A stretch of DNA of 64,000 bases from Posidonia oceanica. Lineage: Eukaryota; Streptophyta; Magnoliopsida; Alismatales; Posidoniaceae. The stretch is from positions 97,172,501-97,236,500 of the forward strand of contig JAZBRS010000020.1 in the NCBI GenBank assembly GCA_037176725.1. Direction: 5' to 3'. Position numbers and translations under genes: made by a program. The notes under the pieces are model-generated. The model did no database searches, was not told the origin of the DNA, and was given only the letters and a program-made list of their open reading frames with translations. Each line of letters begins with the position of its first letter. Positions within the stretch are counted from its first letter, which is position 1. Positions 22,801 to 33,089 of this stretch are shown piece after piece.

Positions 22801-24699
22801 ATAAATCATCGATAAAGCCATGCAGATGCAGATGCAAAGAGGAAGAGCAAGAGAAGCAAAGGGGAGGCAAACAGTGTAAGTATGAGAACCAACACCATTT
22901 AGGGGCCACACAATGTAGGTGTGAAGACCTACAAAGGGGAAAGGAAGCAAGTGGAAGGATTACCACTGTTCTGTGACTGTTTCCCACTAATCCGTCCCAC
23001 GATGTGTCTCGCACGCTGCCAAAAGCTCGCGATGCGATCGGATCGTGGAAAAGGGGGAAGAAAGTCGCAATTAGTAGTGAATCCAAGGGAAACTCGACCC
23101 AAAACACTGAGAGTATGCGAAAAGGGGGAGACAGAGTTGATAGATAGGAAGAGGGGGTCTTAATCTACATGTTCGAGAAAGCGAGAAGCAAAAACAATGC
23201 ATGCAATGCAAATGATGTGCAAATGAAGTGCTATGCAGGGGTTCAGAAGGACTTACCTTGGAGATTGAAGCCTGATCTGAGAAATGCTTGGTCTGCATTG
23301 AAGTGCGCTCCACTGGGGTTGTCCAGGTAGCTTGATTGAGAAGATCCGGCGGCCCGATCAGAAGATATGCAGGCTTCAAGGCAGAAGGGCCAAGAACAGA
23401 AGAGAAGAATAGATCTAAGTGTAAAAGAGGTCCTAGGGGTGTGCAAAATAGGTCCTTCCATGTAAATGGGAGCTAGGAATGCTTAAGTGTGTGCAAGGAT
23501 GCCAAATGCAAAGATGCCTGAGTGCAATGCATGCAAGAATGCAAGAAAATGACCGAAGAATGACTTTTTAGAAAACTTAAGGACCTATATGCAAGTTTTG
23601 AAAAAGTGGAGGGACCTAAATGCAAGGATTTTGAAAACTTAGGGGCTTATGTGCAAGGTTTTGAAAACTTGAAAGTTTAAATGCAATTTAATTAAAATAC
23701 AGGGTATGAAATGCAATTTAATAAGGAAAACATGCATTTAAATGAATTTTGAAAACATGTGAAGGACTTACATGCAATTTGAAAGCATGCAGGGGTTGAA
23801 ATGCAATTTTATAAGGTAAAATGTGCTTTTGAAAGGTTTGTGCATGTAAACAGTGGACCTATGTGTGATTTTGAAATATGCAGGGGCTAAAATGCAATTT
23901 TATAAGCAAAAGTATGCATTTAAATGAGTTTTGTAATCATACAGAGGACCTATGTGTGATTTTAAAACATGTAGGGGCTAAAATGCAATTTTATAAACAA
24001 AATGCAAGGAAAATAATGCTGTGCATGTAAATGAAGGACCTATGTGCAAAAATCAGAAATCATGGGATGGAAATGCAATGCAGTAAGGAAAAGATGAAAA
24101 TTAAATGATTTAACAACAGATCAGAGGACTAAAAAATAAATAAAATAAAGAAGAGGACTGAAATGCAATTTAATAAGGAAAAAACAGAAGATTAAATGAG
24201 TTTTATCAACCACAGGACTAAAATGCAAAAATAAAAAGCTACTGGACTAGAAAATAAAGAACAGAAACTTATTTGAACTACAGCAAGACCATTATGCAAA
24301 TAAAATAAACAGCAGGATTTGAAATTAAATGACAGAAACTTAAATTGAACTGGAACTGGACTAACATGCAAATAAAATAAAAAGCTGGACTAGAACTAAA
24401 GAAAAAACTAAAAACTATAACAGTAGAGGACCTATAAGTAATAAAAAATAACATGCTGGACTTAAACTAAAAGAAAACTAAAGAAATATACAGCAGCTGG
24501 ATTAATATGTAAATAAACAGAACTTTGGGTTTTTTATGCAATTTCATATGATTTTAATTCAAACTTAAATGATTCTTAAACGATGGCAGGACTGGAAAGC
24601 AAATAATTAAAAACACAAGCCAGAAATGCAATACATGGTAAAATAAGCATGATTAACAGAAATAAATGAACAGTGGATTGAGGAAGGAGGAGCCACTGT

Positions 24700-25620
24700 A
24701 GCAGATTGCTACCAGTGGCTGGAAACGGAGGAAACGGGCTGCTGGCGAGGCGCTGAACGGCTGGGAAGCTGCTCTGGAGCTACCTGGAGACCGGAGCGAC
24801 GTCAGCGGGCCGTGACGCAGCCTGGAGCAGACTGGAGAGGGCGGCGGAGGTTTGCAGGACCGGAGGAAGTAGACCGGACGACTGGAGTGACGTCGGAGGA
24901 TTTTGGAGGCAGGGCTGTGCTCCTGGAGGTCGTGCGGACCTCGGACAATCGTCGGAGCGGCGTTCTGCTGACTGGAGTGGCGAGGCGGTCTTTGAGCTCG
25001 CCGGAGAAGAAGGGGAGACGGCGGCGTTGACCCCGGGCAGAAGCTACTGGAAGCCTAGTCTAATGGGTGGAGAAGCAAGAAGAGAAGAAAACTAGATTAT
25101 TGGTGCAAAGAAATACCTGATTCGACGGTCGAATTCTCCCCCCAACGTCAGCAGCTTTTGCAGAGATCGACGGCGATGGTCTGGCAGCTGCGGGCGTCTT
25201 CGACAGCTTGCGAGGATCTAGATCGACTCCACGCAGTCCTCCGGTGCTCGCTGGATGCTTGGAGCGAAGCTTTGAAGGCCGGAGGAAGAAGCGGCGATTT
25301 TGGGTGCACAGAAGACAGCTGGAGGTGGGGGAAGTGATGTGCTGCTTTCTGGTTCAAGCGGAGGTCGCTGGTGGACTTTTGGAACCTTAGTGAATGTTTC
25401 TGGAAGATTAAATGGGTCTGTGGAGTGCTGGAGAAGGAGGATTGCTGGTGGGTTGATTTTTGGGTAGAAAATGGTGCAAGTGTTTGTGGTGTCGGGTTGG
25501 AGCTGTGGTGAGAGTGAAGGTGTGATGCCGGGTGGTCTGAGAAGGTAGGATTCAGGCGAGTTGCTGGAAGGATTTTGGGAAGGTTTGGAGGTCTGTGGAG
25601 TTGGCAATTTTGGGAGAGGT
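24700..25620. other. GC-rich island in the long LTR, no gene recognised
   Basis: Richer in G and C than its surroundings, with a counterpart at about 35150-35390 in the inverted copy. Short frames on either strand are not conserved between the copies, so no coding function is claimed. Confidence 0.4.
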
Positions 25621-27669
25621 GGAGTCTGGTTCAGTGGAGATGATTTCAGGTGAATGGGGTGAAGTTTGGGTCAGTTCAGGGAGTGGAAGGATGGAGGTGA
25701 ATGCTGGAGAATTGGGTGAGGTTTGGGGATGGATTCTGGATGGATTGGAGGCTTGAAGAAGTCTGGATTTCAGAGGGAAAGAGGAGGAGGAAGATGCTGA
25801 ATTTCAGAGGAGGAAGAAGGAGAATTCTGGAGGCTCTCATGCTCTCTCTGATGCTCTCTCTTAGATGGCAAAAAAGGTGGTGAAGGAGAGGAAGACTGAG
25901 GCTTTATCGGGGGGCTTGAAGCTGCTGGCGCGCTTGTGGAATTTGAATTCCACCAGCGCCGATCACTACAGCTGGATTGGAGAGGCGGCCGGCGAGGCGA
26001 CGGGCAATAAATGCCCCCCGGAGGATCCGCTGAGAGAAGCTGAGAGAAGAGAGGGCTGTAGGTGGATTGGATGGAGAGGGAGTTTTGATTTTGAAAAGGT
26101 GGAGGGAGCGCTGTTGATCGCGGGAGAAGAAAACAGAAGGTAGAGGAAGAAGAAGGAAGAAGAAGGGAGGGAAGGAGGAGGAAGAATTTGGGCAAGGCAG
26201 GTGGGCCGGGCTCGTGCAGGAAAAAGAAAGAAAGAAAGAAAGAAAAAAGAGAAGAAGGAAAGGAGGGGAGGAGGCCATGGGCCGGACCAAAAGGAAAGAA
26301 AGAAATAAGAAAGAAAAGAGAAAGAAAGAAGAGAAAAAAGGAAAGGAAGAAGGAAGATAAAATGAAAAAAGATTTGAAAATATTTTATAGTAGTTGTCTT
26401 TAAGTTAGGATTTTTAATTAGGTTTTTAAAAGATTGCTTTTTAATTAGTTAATTAGGGTTGAGAGGGATTTAGTTTTTGTTTTAAGTTTTTACATTTTTT
26501 TCTTAAGTTTTCTTTAATTTGTTTTTTTTTTATTTTGTTTTTGAATGTTTGTCAAGTTTTTTAATTATTTTTAGTTAGGTTTTTCTTGTTAAGCTTTTTT
26601 TCTTTTTTCTTTTTAATTAAGTTTTTAGGTTGTTTTAAAATTTTCTAATTGTTTCTTTCAGATTTGTTAAGTTAAGTTTTTCTTAATTACTTGCCTTAGT
26701 GTTTTTAATTGTTTTCTTCTTTTTTAGGATTTGTTTTTGATCATTTTTAATAGAGTTTTTACTTTTGGTTTGTTTTGATTTTATTTTGGTTTTTGCTTGA
26801 TTTTATAGCATTTTCTTTTTTGTTTGTTTTGTATTTTTTAGATTGCATTTATAGTTTCCCTTTTTAGTTGGATTTAGTTAGGTTTTGTTTTTGATTGTTT
26901 GTTTAAGTTTTTAATTATTTCTTTTTAGGATTTTGATTTGTTTTTCTCTTGTTTTAAAGTTTTAAACGTTTTTAAAGGTTTTTTAGAGATTTAGTAGAAG
27001 AAAGGAAAAGAAAGGGAAAAGGAAGAATTGGAGAAGGAAAGAACAAAGGGAGGAGTGGAAGGAAAATAAATATTAGAAAATCAAGGAATAAGCTAAAAAT
27101 AAGATAAAAATATAAATAAAATACAAAAGAGATAGATGCACAAGGTGAGCCCACAGCCAAGCAAGAAAAAGAGAGAGAAGGGAGTGAAAAGAAGGAGAAT
27201 AAGAAGGAGAGAGAGAGGAGAGAGAAAAGAATAATCTAGGAGAGAGAAAAGGATAATTTGGATAAATGAAGGAGTTAAAGGTTTAGGAATGAGGTGAAAT
27301 TTGGTGAGTGTGTGGCCTAGCGTCTCTAGTGTTAGACCTAGGGTTTGGGCTTGGATTTTGGAAGGTTTTGGAATGGTTTTGAGGTGTAGAAAAAGGGTAG
27401 TTTTGCCTAGGTTTTCTAGGGTTTTTGGGAGTGGTTTTGGTTTGAAAATTTTAAAGGTTTTTGATGGATTTTCTAAGTTAGGAAGGGTGAGTTTTCCTAT
27501 GGTTTTTGGGTAGTTTTTGGGCTTGGGAAATGGGTGTGATTCTAGGTTAGCTTTGGGCTTGATTTGAAGAGAAAGATGAAAGGAAAAGTGTAGGTTTGGA
27601 TCTAGATTTGGATTCAGAAGTCACTAGAAGATTCCAATTAATTTAGCTTGTCAAAATGGGGTGTCAATA

Positions 27670-28061
27670 GCTAGTCCTTGAGCAAAACAACTTACTAAGG
27701 AATACACAACTTAGGTAAGGTGGTTAAGTGCAAATATCTATGATAGTTTGTTCCTTTTCCCCTTGAGTTATGACTTCTCGTTTTAGAAAACCTGATCTTA
27801 GGACGCACTTGAAAGCATTTTGCTTCGATTCGACTCACTAGGGTCCTACTCTCATTATGTGATCACTCAACAAGAGAACTTCTCTCAAGTGTATGAACGA
27901 CAGAAATGTTCACACTAAGTTAATTAAGCACGGACCACAAAAGAAATAATCTTCTAAAATAGGAAACAAGTCTCTTTAACAAGGATAGGATAGAACCTAA
28001 GTCTTCTCACCCTTTTTATCATGGCACACTTAACTTCTAAACAATTAATGATGCAATGGTG
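27670..28061. repeat. LTR-like sequence D, part 2
   Basis: Continues sequence D after the solo LTR, starting CTAGTCCTTGAGCAAAAC, and runs to the left target site GTGGT of the 25-kb Tat-like element. It resumes at 53168. Confidence 0.5.
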
Positions 28062-28730
28062 GTGGTTGTGGATGTGGATTTGGGGGGGGGGGGTGTCTGA
28101 ATGAAGATGCCGGTGCTTCCACAATGTTGACAGTTTGATGTGATCGCCACTCGTCGATGGGCTGACAAGACGCCTTGGGGGAGATGATGAGGATGCGGGT
28201 ACTCGAATTACTAGATCGACAGCAGGATGTCGTCTAGCGGCTCCCTCGTGTCACGTAAGCGTTATTCCTTTCCTTCAAAATAAAGTAAATAGATCCAGAT
28301 TAGTTCGTGTAGTAAGCGGTAGTAGAAATAAACAGAAAAAGTATCGTAAACGAAAGAAACTAATACTAACCGAGGGTTATTCCCCACATGCATATGCTAT
28401 GGGTCCTATGCTAAGGAATGCAATATAAATTAAAAAGTAGATTGGAAGAATACTCCCTTCACCCTCGTACTGTATGCAGTAGAGTAGAAGTGGAGGCACG
28501 GTCGGAGCTCCGGCTTGGCTCAAGATCTCTGGGACCTAGGGTTTCTGGATTGAAAGTGGAAGCTAGGATTCCTCTTTTGAAGATGGGGGGTAGAGTTTCT
28601 GGATTGAAAACTCTAGCTCTCTGAATGTGAAAGCTCAAAACCCTAAAAATCTAAAGGGAATTTCTCTCTCTTGAACTAATAGGGAGTGTTTTTCTCACAA
28701 TTGGTTGGGGGTTCAAACACTGACCCACGG

Positions 28731-28743
28731 GGTCTATTTATAG
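28731..28743 (-). promoter_or_regulatory. TATA box of LTR A
   Basis: Minus strand CTATAAATAGACC, about 830 bp after the LTR start and just downstream of the inverted-repeat array. The same box is in LTR B at 52321-52333. Confidence 0.75.
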
Positions 28744-28808
28744 ACTCCAGGGGTGTGGGTGGTTCATACCTAGAAGTTTCTAAAAGAAAAGTGATAGTTA
28801 TTGTCAGT

Positions 28809-29185
28809 CGCTGCATATGTAGGCGCCTAAGACCAGCAACTGCTCAAGCACTCGTGGGAAAACCGTGGAAATTCGGTTCGATGGAGGCCACGATTGTTAG
28901 TCGCCAGTTATGTTGGCGTCTATCGGTCAAGGGATTGTGGGAAAAACTATTGCAGTTCCACAACCGTTAGTCGCCGGTTACGTTGGCGTCTATCGGAAGA
29001 GGGGATCATGGGAAAAAACTGTTGCAGTTCCACGACCATTAGTCGCCAGTTATGTTGGCGTCTAATAGTTGGTGGGGTCGTGGAAAACAACCGTAATGAA
29101 CAACTGCAAGGGGCAGTTAAAGGAGCCCACGACAGTTAGTCGCTTGCTACGATGACGTCTAGATTAGCCGCCTGTTCAAAGGGCG
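28809..29185 (-). promoter_or_regulatory. array of CGCC-N9-GGCG inverted repeats in U3 of LTR A
   Basis: Exact sites: 28902-28918, 28972-28988, 29044-29060 and 29169-29185. Near matches with the same 17-bp size: 28809-28825 (CGCT/GGCG) and 29141-29157 (CGCT/GACG). Most are flanked by AGT on the left and TCT on the right. Two have a 5-bp stem CGCCA/TGGCG with a 7-nt loop. Three sites lie in tandem units of about 70 bp. Confidence 0.85.
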
Positions 29186-29572
29186 TCTATCCATGTTGCC
29201 TTCCCAGCTGGCAACTAGTAAGCTCAGTTCATTCCTAGCTCTAGCTCTTAGGTTCTATCCAGAGAAAACATGATAGAAGGCCGGGAAACTTCAGATAGTC
29301 TATGAAATCATGAAGACATCTTCTTTAACTCAAATCTGCCACGAATCTAAGTAAAAATAAAGGACACTCGAGGTACTTGGACTTGTTGTGAGTCTGAGTG
29401 CATCAGCTCTGCCACAGCCAACAACCTGAGTCAAGTAGGATCAAGCGATGTTTCGAAGAAATTACAGAAGATCTGGGAAATATGTTATCGACACTTTAGA
29501 CATGTGATTTGGGGTGCCTCAAGGTCCCTATCTTAAAAGAACTCTCAGAAATGCGAAAATGGGATATCTACA

Positions 29573-29587
29573 GATGCCCCTTCTTGG
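29573..29587 (-). promoter_or_regulatory. polypurine tract of the Tat-like element
   Basis: Minus strand AAGAAGGGGCATC directly before the 3' LTR start. The related element at the right edge has the equivalent tract at 63129-63146. Confidence 0.75.
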
Positions 29588-30464
29588 AGTTGATCTTGGA
29601 ACAAGATTGGGTCCAAGGCAAGAACGATGTCCTATTGAGTATTTCTTGAAAAGGGGAGCTCCATCTCAAACAATTCGCCACTGAAGTAGCCAACGGAAAG
29701 ATAAAAAGAGGTTTTTAAATTGCCATCATATTGGAAACTCAGGCATGGAGGGGTCAAGTCGGTTTCGGAACTATGTGTCGCTGCCGATGTCAAGACCAAA
29801 TCAACCATGTAGAGGTGCTCCAACGAGGCAAGAACTAAGGAGGAAATCACGGGATGTTATTCCGACACGATCGAAAGGAGTGTGACATCTTGTTTGAGAC
29901 TTTACTCAGATTGGAATTGATAAAAGGATAGGTAGGAATTGGGTTGACTTTAGGAGGATCACATGTCCTAAGGGTTTCTAACACTCTTGAAGATCAATGC
30001 TCCGTTCGTGCTCCACTTCCACTGATATGAGAAAATGCATGGATGCATGATTCAATCATACGATGATAATGCAATGCAATGAATGGTCCATATGCTAGGT
30101 TAGGCCGGTAGGGTACGGTTAGTCTCAAACCATATGGACATATGCAAAATGAATGAATGTAATTTGTTGTGGTCAAGTGTTTTCCATCCTCAAGTGTGAC
30201 CAGCACTCTCCGGAAAGGATCGTCGTCCCACAGCTTGATTTGGCAAGTAAAGAAGTTCCATGCAAAGAGAACCGGGTGAGGGAGTGAACCCTTCACTTGT
30301 CAATCCGATGTGTCATCTGGTGTTCGCAGTGGTTGCGCCGATGGGCGCTGTGTGAGCTTAACACAGGAGCTCATTCTTCAGCTTTAGTTCGGAATTTGCA
30401 GGTGGTAGCATCATTCTTAGTGAAAGGATGTTGTGTTGTAACAGATGGTCTGTTCTGATGTTTT
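29588..30464. other. 3' internal non-coding region of the Tat-like element
   Basis: No gene recognised. A stretch at about 30160-30240 (TGGTCAAGTG to GATCGTCGTCCCAC) has counterparts at about 63715-63790 and 63865-63920 in the element at the right edge, supporting a common family. Confidence 0.5.
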
Positions 30465-30545
30465 AGTCGCCTCCTCTTTAGGCGCCCGGGCTAGTCGTCG
30501 GCTTCTAGGGCGACGCACGATCTCCTGGCTTATTTATTTCAGCAA
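30465..30545 (+). promoter_or_regulatory. putative promoter of the first antisense PMD gene
   Basis: Contains the 17-bp repeat CGCC-N9-GGCG at 30468-30484, with a perfect 5-bp stem and 7-nt loop, and a near match CGTC-N9-GGCG at 30496-30512. A TATA-like TTATTTATTT follows at about 30530. The gene's first ATG is about 110-180 bp further on. Same parts list as the LTR promoter, in the other orientation. Confidence 0.55.
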
Positions 30546-30712
30546 CCGTTTTAACCTTGGATTCTCTTGATAGGGGGAGATAAAAGACGGCCGTCCTTGC
30601 CTTTCAGAGAGTATTCTGCACAAGTAAACCCCCTCTCTTGATTATGAAGTTTCATTCCTTCTCTTCTTCGACCTTCTAAGTGAAGAGGGTGGTTGATATC
30701 CCCAACCATTTG

Positions 30713-32010
30713 ATGAAAGCCATTCGGGATGATCAGGTATGTTCTCTTCTTTTCCCCTTTGTCTTTGCATGCCTTATTTGTGGTTTTGCTTCTGACTGTT
30801 GCTTGTTTAGGCTGTAGTAAACCTCACGAGATGCCCAAACTTTCACAACTCTTTTCGATATACTCTGCCTTGGGTGTCTGGCTTGATCAACCGAGTAGAG
30901 GATAACAAGCATCTCTTCGGATCCAGTGGTTTTGAGAAGCTGCTTGATTTGATTCGCACGCCCTTGCCTTGGCCATTGTTGCATGTTTTGATGGCTTTCT
31001 AGAATGGCTCCTCCAACACTTTCAACCTTCCTTGTGGGGAGACTCTGATTACATGTGAGGAGGTATCTTCTTTGCTTGGATTGGCAGTGGAATCTACTGA
31101 AGCCGTAGATGATCGCTTTGCTATTTCTGTTGAGACAGTGGGCTCCAAGAAGATAGGCTGGTATTTAACGAAAGATCAAGATGCCAGCAAGGCTTTGGTG
31201 CACTCGGGGAGGCTCTTTCTTCGAGGTTTGTGGGAGATTCTTAGCACCCGGCAGCTCGCTGAGGTTGAACAGAGGACCTGTCTGTTCATAGCCGTTGGCG
31301 GGCTTGCATTGTTTGCTGATGCAAATTTTACACTGGATCTTCACCACGTGGATCTTCTGATGTTGGTAGCTGTTCATCCAGACTTGTGCTTGGCTCCTGC
31401 TGTATTGGCATACACCATGGAGGGGCTCACCAGTGCTTCTTGTTTAGGGAAGTTCATCAGCTCTCCACTGCTATTGCATAGGTGGTTCATGTTTCACTGC
31501 TGCTGTTACACAGATTTTGCCGGCCTGAGCTTCTACGATTGCGTCTTCCGCCTTGGTTGCTTGTCACTGCAGGATTTTGATTTTGTTCTGAAGCTGCCTG
31601 GGGTTCATAAGGCACGGGTGATGAGCGCAGTTCACAGTGACCTTGAGCTTGTCCTAGTGGGTGCCACATCGTTCGTGCTGTATCCCATCCATCGCTGTTC
31701 ATGTCTGCTGAATCAGGAGCTTATTGTTCAGGCTGATGCAGTTCTGACCCCTCTGATCCGTACTCGCAAGGAAGACGGTGATCGAGATGAGAGGATGGTC
31801 CTGGAGTATATAGCACACTGGGTTCACATTGGCAGGCAGGTGTCTCTGAGTGCGCCTCGACTTTCTGCAACTTCTCGGGAGTCCCAGGCATTGAAGTACA
31901 TGAAGTGGTATGCACGGCATTGCCCCACTCCTCAGAAATATGCCGATGACAGGCTGGAGTTCCTGAAGATGCTTGGCCTCGACTGTTTGAGCATGGCAAA
32001 GCATGGCTGA
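30713..32010 (+). pseudogene. plant mobile domain (PMD) protein 1, antisense to gag-pol
   Basis: Aminotransferase-like plant mobile domain protein, the family of MAIN/MAIL1, which acts in transposon silencing and gene expression; many copies live in transposons. Exon 1 reaches 30736 (…IRDDQ) and meets a GT donor; ATG at 30713 is the first after an in-frame TAA near 30677, while an earlier ATG is at 30644. Exon 2 runs from 30811 after TTGTTTAG to TGA at 32010. The domain core NTFNLPCGETLITCEEVSSLLGL and VGGLALFADANF are clear. One TAG at 31000-31002 interrupts it where Trp is likely. Apart from these stops the 400-codon frame is open, so loss is recent. Confidence 0.75.
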
Positions 32011-32204
32011 TTTATTTTAGGATGTGATGATTATGTTATTAGTTAATGAAGATATTATGTTTTTATGTTATTTAAAGTTGAGTTGAGTTAGGTGTGTTTA
32101 CCGTTGTGTTTGGTTTTTTGTTAATGTCTATGTGTAAGTTTGTTTTAAGATGAATTTAGAGATTAGAGGGAAAAAGAGCTCTATCCATATCGATCACTGT
32201 CACA

Positions 32205-32425
32205 GTTGGCGTCCGCAATAGCTGCCTTCTACTAGGGCGTCTAAGAGTCGTGCCCACCAGCGTTCAAAGCAGAGCGGGAAAGTTGGCGCTAGGCGAAATC
32301 AGAAGCGTGTCGCCGCAATTTTAGGTGATGAATGCTGACATGGCCTCTATTGGGGCAGTTCAAACTGAGGCGGGAAGTTGGCTTTAGGAAGCCAAAGGTT
32401 GAGTCGCCTTTATTTGAGGCGTCTA
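32205..32425 (+). promoter_or_regulatory. inverted-repeat cluster upstream of the second antisense PMD gene
   Basis: An exact CGCC-N9-GGCG lies at 32405-32421, flanked by AGT and TCT, with a 5-bp stem and 7-nt loop. Near matches with the same spacing are TGCC/GGCG at 32223-32239 and CGCC/GGTG at 32311-32327. A further perfect hairpin TTGGCTT-TAGG-AAGCCAA lies at 32378-32395. Confidence 0.65.
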
Positions 32426-33089
32426 GAAAGGGCACTGTTGGATTTGGCAACCAGGGCACAGGTTCAATAACAAAACTGGACCATTGCCCCCTCTTTTCCA
32501 GATCTCCACCTTCTTCTTTTCCTTCTCCGGCGTCTGCACGCGTTCCTCTGCCGGCGCAGTGGTCTCCGGTGCGGTGCGGCCTCCGGCGTGGTGTGGTGTC
32601 CTCCGACGTGGTGCCTTCCTTCTTCCTCCCGATGGCGAGCGGTGGTGCGAGTGGTGGCGGCAGCCAGTCCGGCGGTGAGGCTCGACGTCAGAGGTAACCT
32701 CCTCTTCCTCCCTGCTTGTTCTCTTGCCCTTATGCGGTGTGGTCGGCGATGTTGGGCGGCGGCGGATGGTCGGAGAGGGCAGACGGCCAACGGATAGTGA
32801 TTGCGAGAGATTTTTTTTTTTTTTGTGAATAAATGTTAAATGCCAAATTTTCAAAGGGATGTTGGTTTTTAATTTTACTTTGAATGAATGCTGAATAAAT
32901 TTTTGTAGTGGCGATTTTTTGTGAATAAATTCAGTCTCATGTGCAAATGTGGTGTGAATGTGGAATTTTTCTGAATTTTTAGATGAATTGAATGAAAATC
33001 AGTAGTGGAATTGAATGGATGAAGAATTATTATTTTTGTGAAATTTTCTTGCAGGAAACGAATTTTTTTTGTTGAAAATTAAGGGGAGG
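32426..33089 (+). other. GC-rich candidate first exon and intron sequence of PMD gene 2
   Basis: About 32470-32693 is GC-rich and ends in a possible donor CAGAG/GTAACC; an ATG at 32632 opens a Gly/Ser-rich peptide of 20 residues. Its phase does not match the next recognisable exon, so if used it is probably untranslated. T-rich intron-like sequence follows, and a purine tract AAGGGGAGG (33081-33089) lies directly before the long LTR. Confidence 0.35.

Larger units (their letters stand above)
21825..27669 (-). mobile_element. long solo LTR (5.8 kb), Tat/Ogre-like
   Basis: The minus-strand unit is homologous to 33090-38150 (plus). Clear shared parts are 21825-23480 against 36380-38150 and the GC-rich island at 24720-25400. 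In plus coordinates it begins TGTAGTAATCCCGG. The far end near 27669 reads TA instead of the canonical end. GTTAG (21820-21824) and GCTAG (27670-27674) are a near-perfect target duplication within sequence D. It carries a 30-bp repeat tract, the GGGGGTGCCTAACACC region common near the 3' ends of Ogre-type LTRs, and no gag-pol. Assignment to Tat/Ogre is by resemblance only. Confidence 0.72.
28067..29572 (-). repeat. 3' LTR of the Tat-like element (LTR A)
   Basis: 1506 bp; minus strand reads TGTAGATATCCC to CCACATCCACA. Nearly identical by eye to 51661-53162. U3 holds the 17-bp inverted-repeat array, followed by a TATA box, and the reading frames inside are not genes. Confidence 0.93.

Noticed and set aside
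22369..22950. 193-codon frame with Phe/Cys/Ala repeats, and similar frames at 36821-37518
   Set aside because: Products of the 30-bp tandem repeats, whose length is a multiple of three; no domain seen and all frames stay open.
28081..28093. Run of 13 G
   Set aside because: LTR B has only seven to eight at the same place; simple slippage or assembly length error.
32632..32693. First coding exon of PMD gene 2
   Set aside because: The donor leaves phase 2 while the next exon needs phase 0; kept only as a possible untranslated exon.
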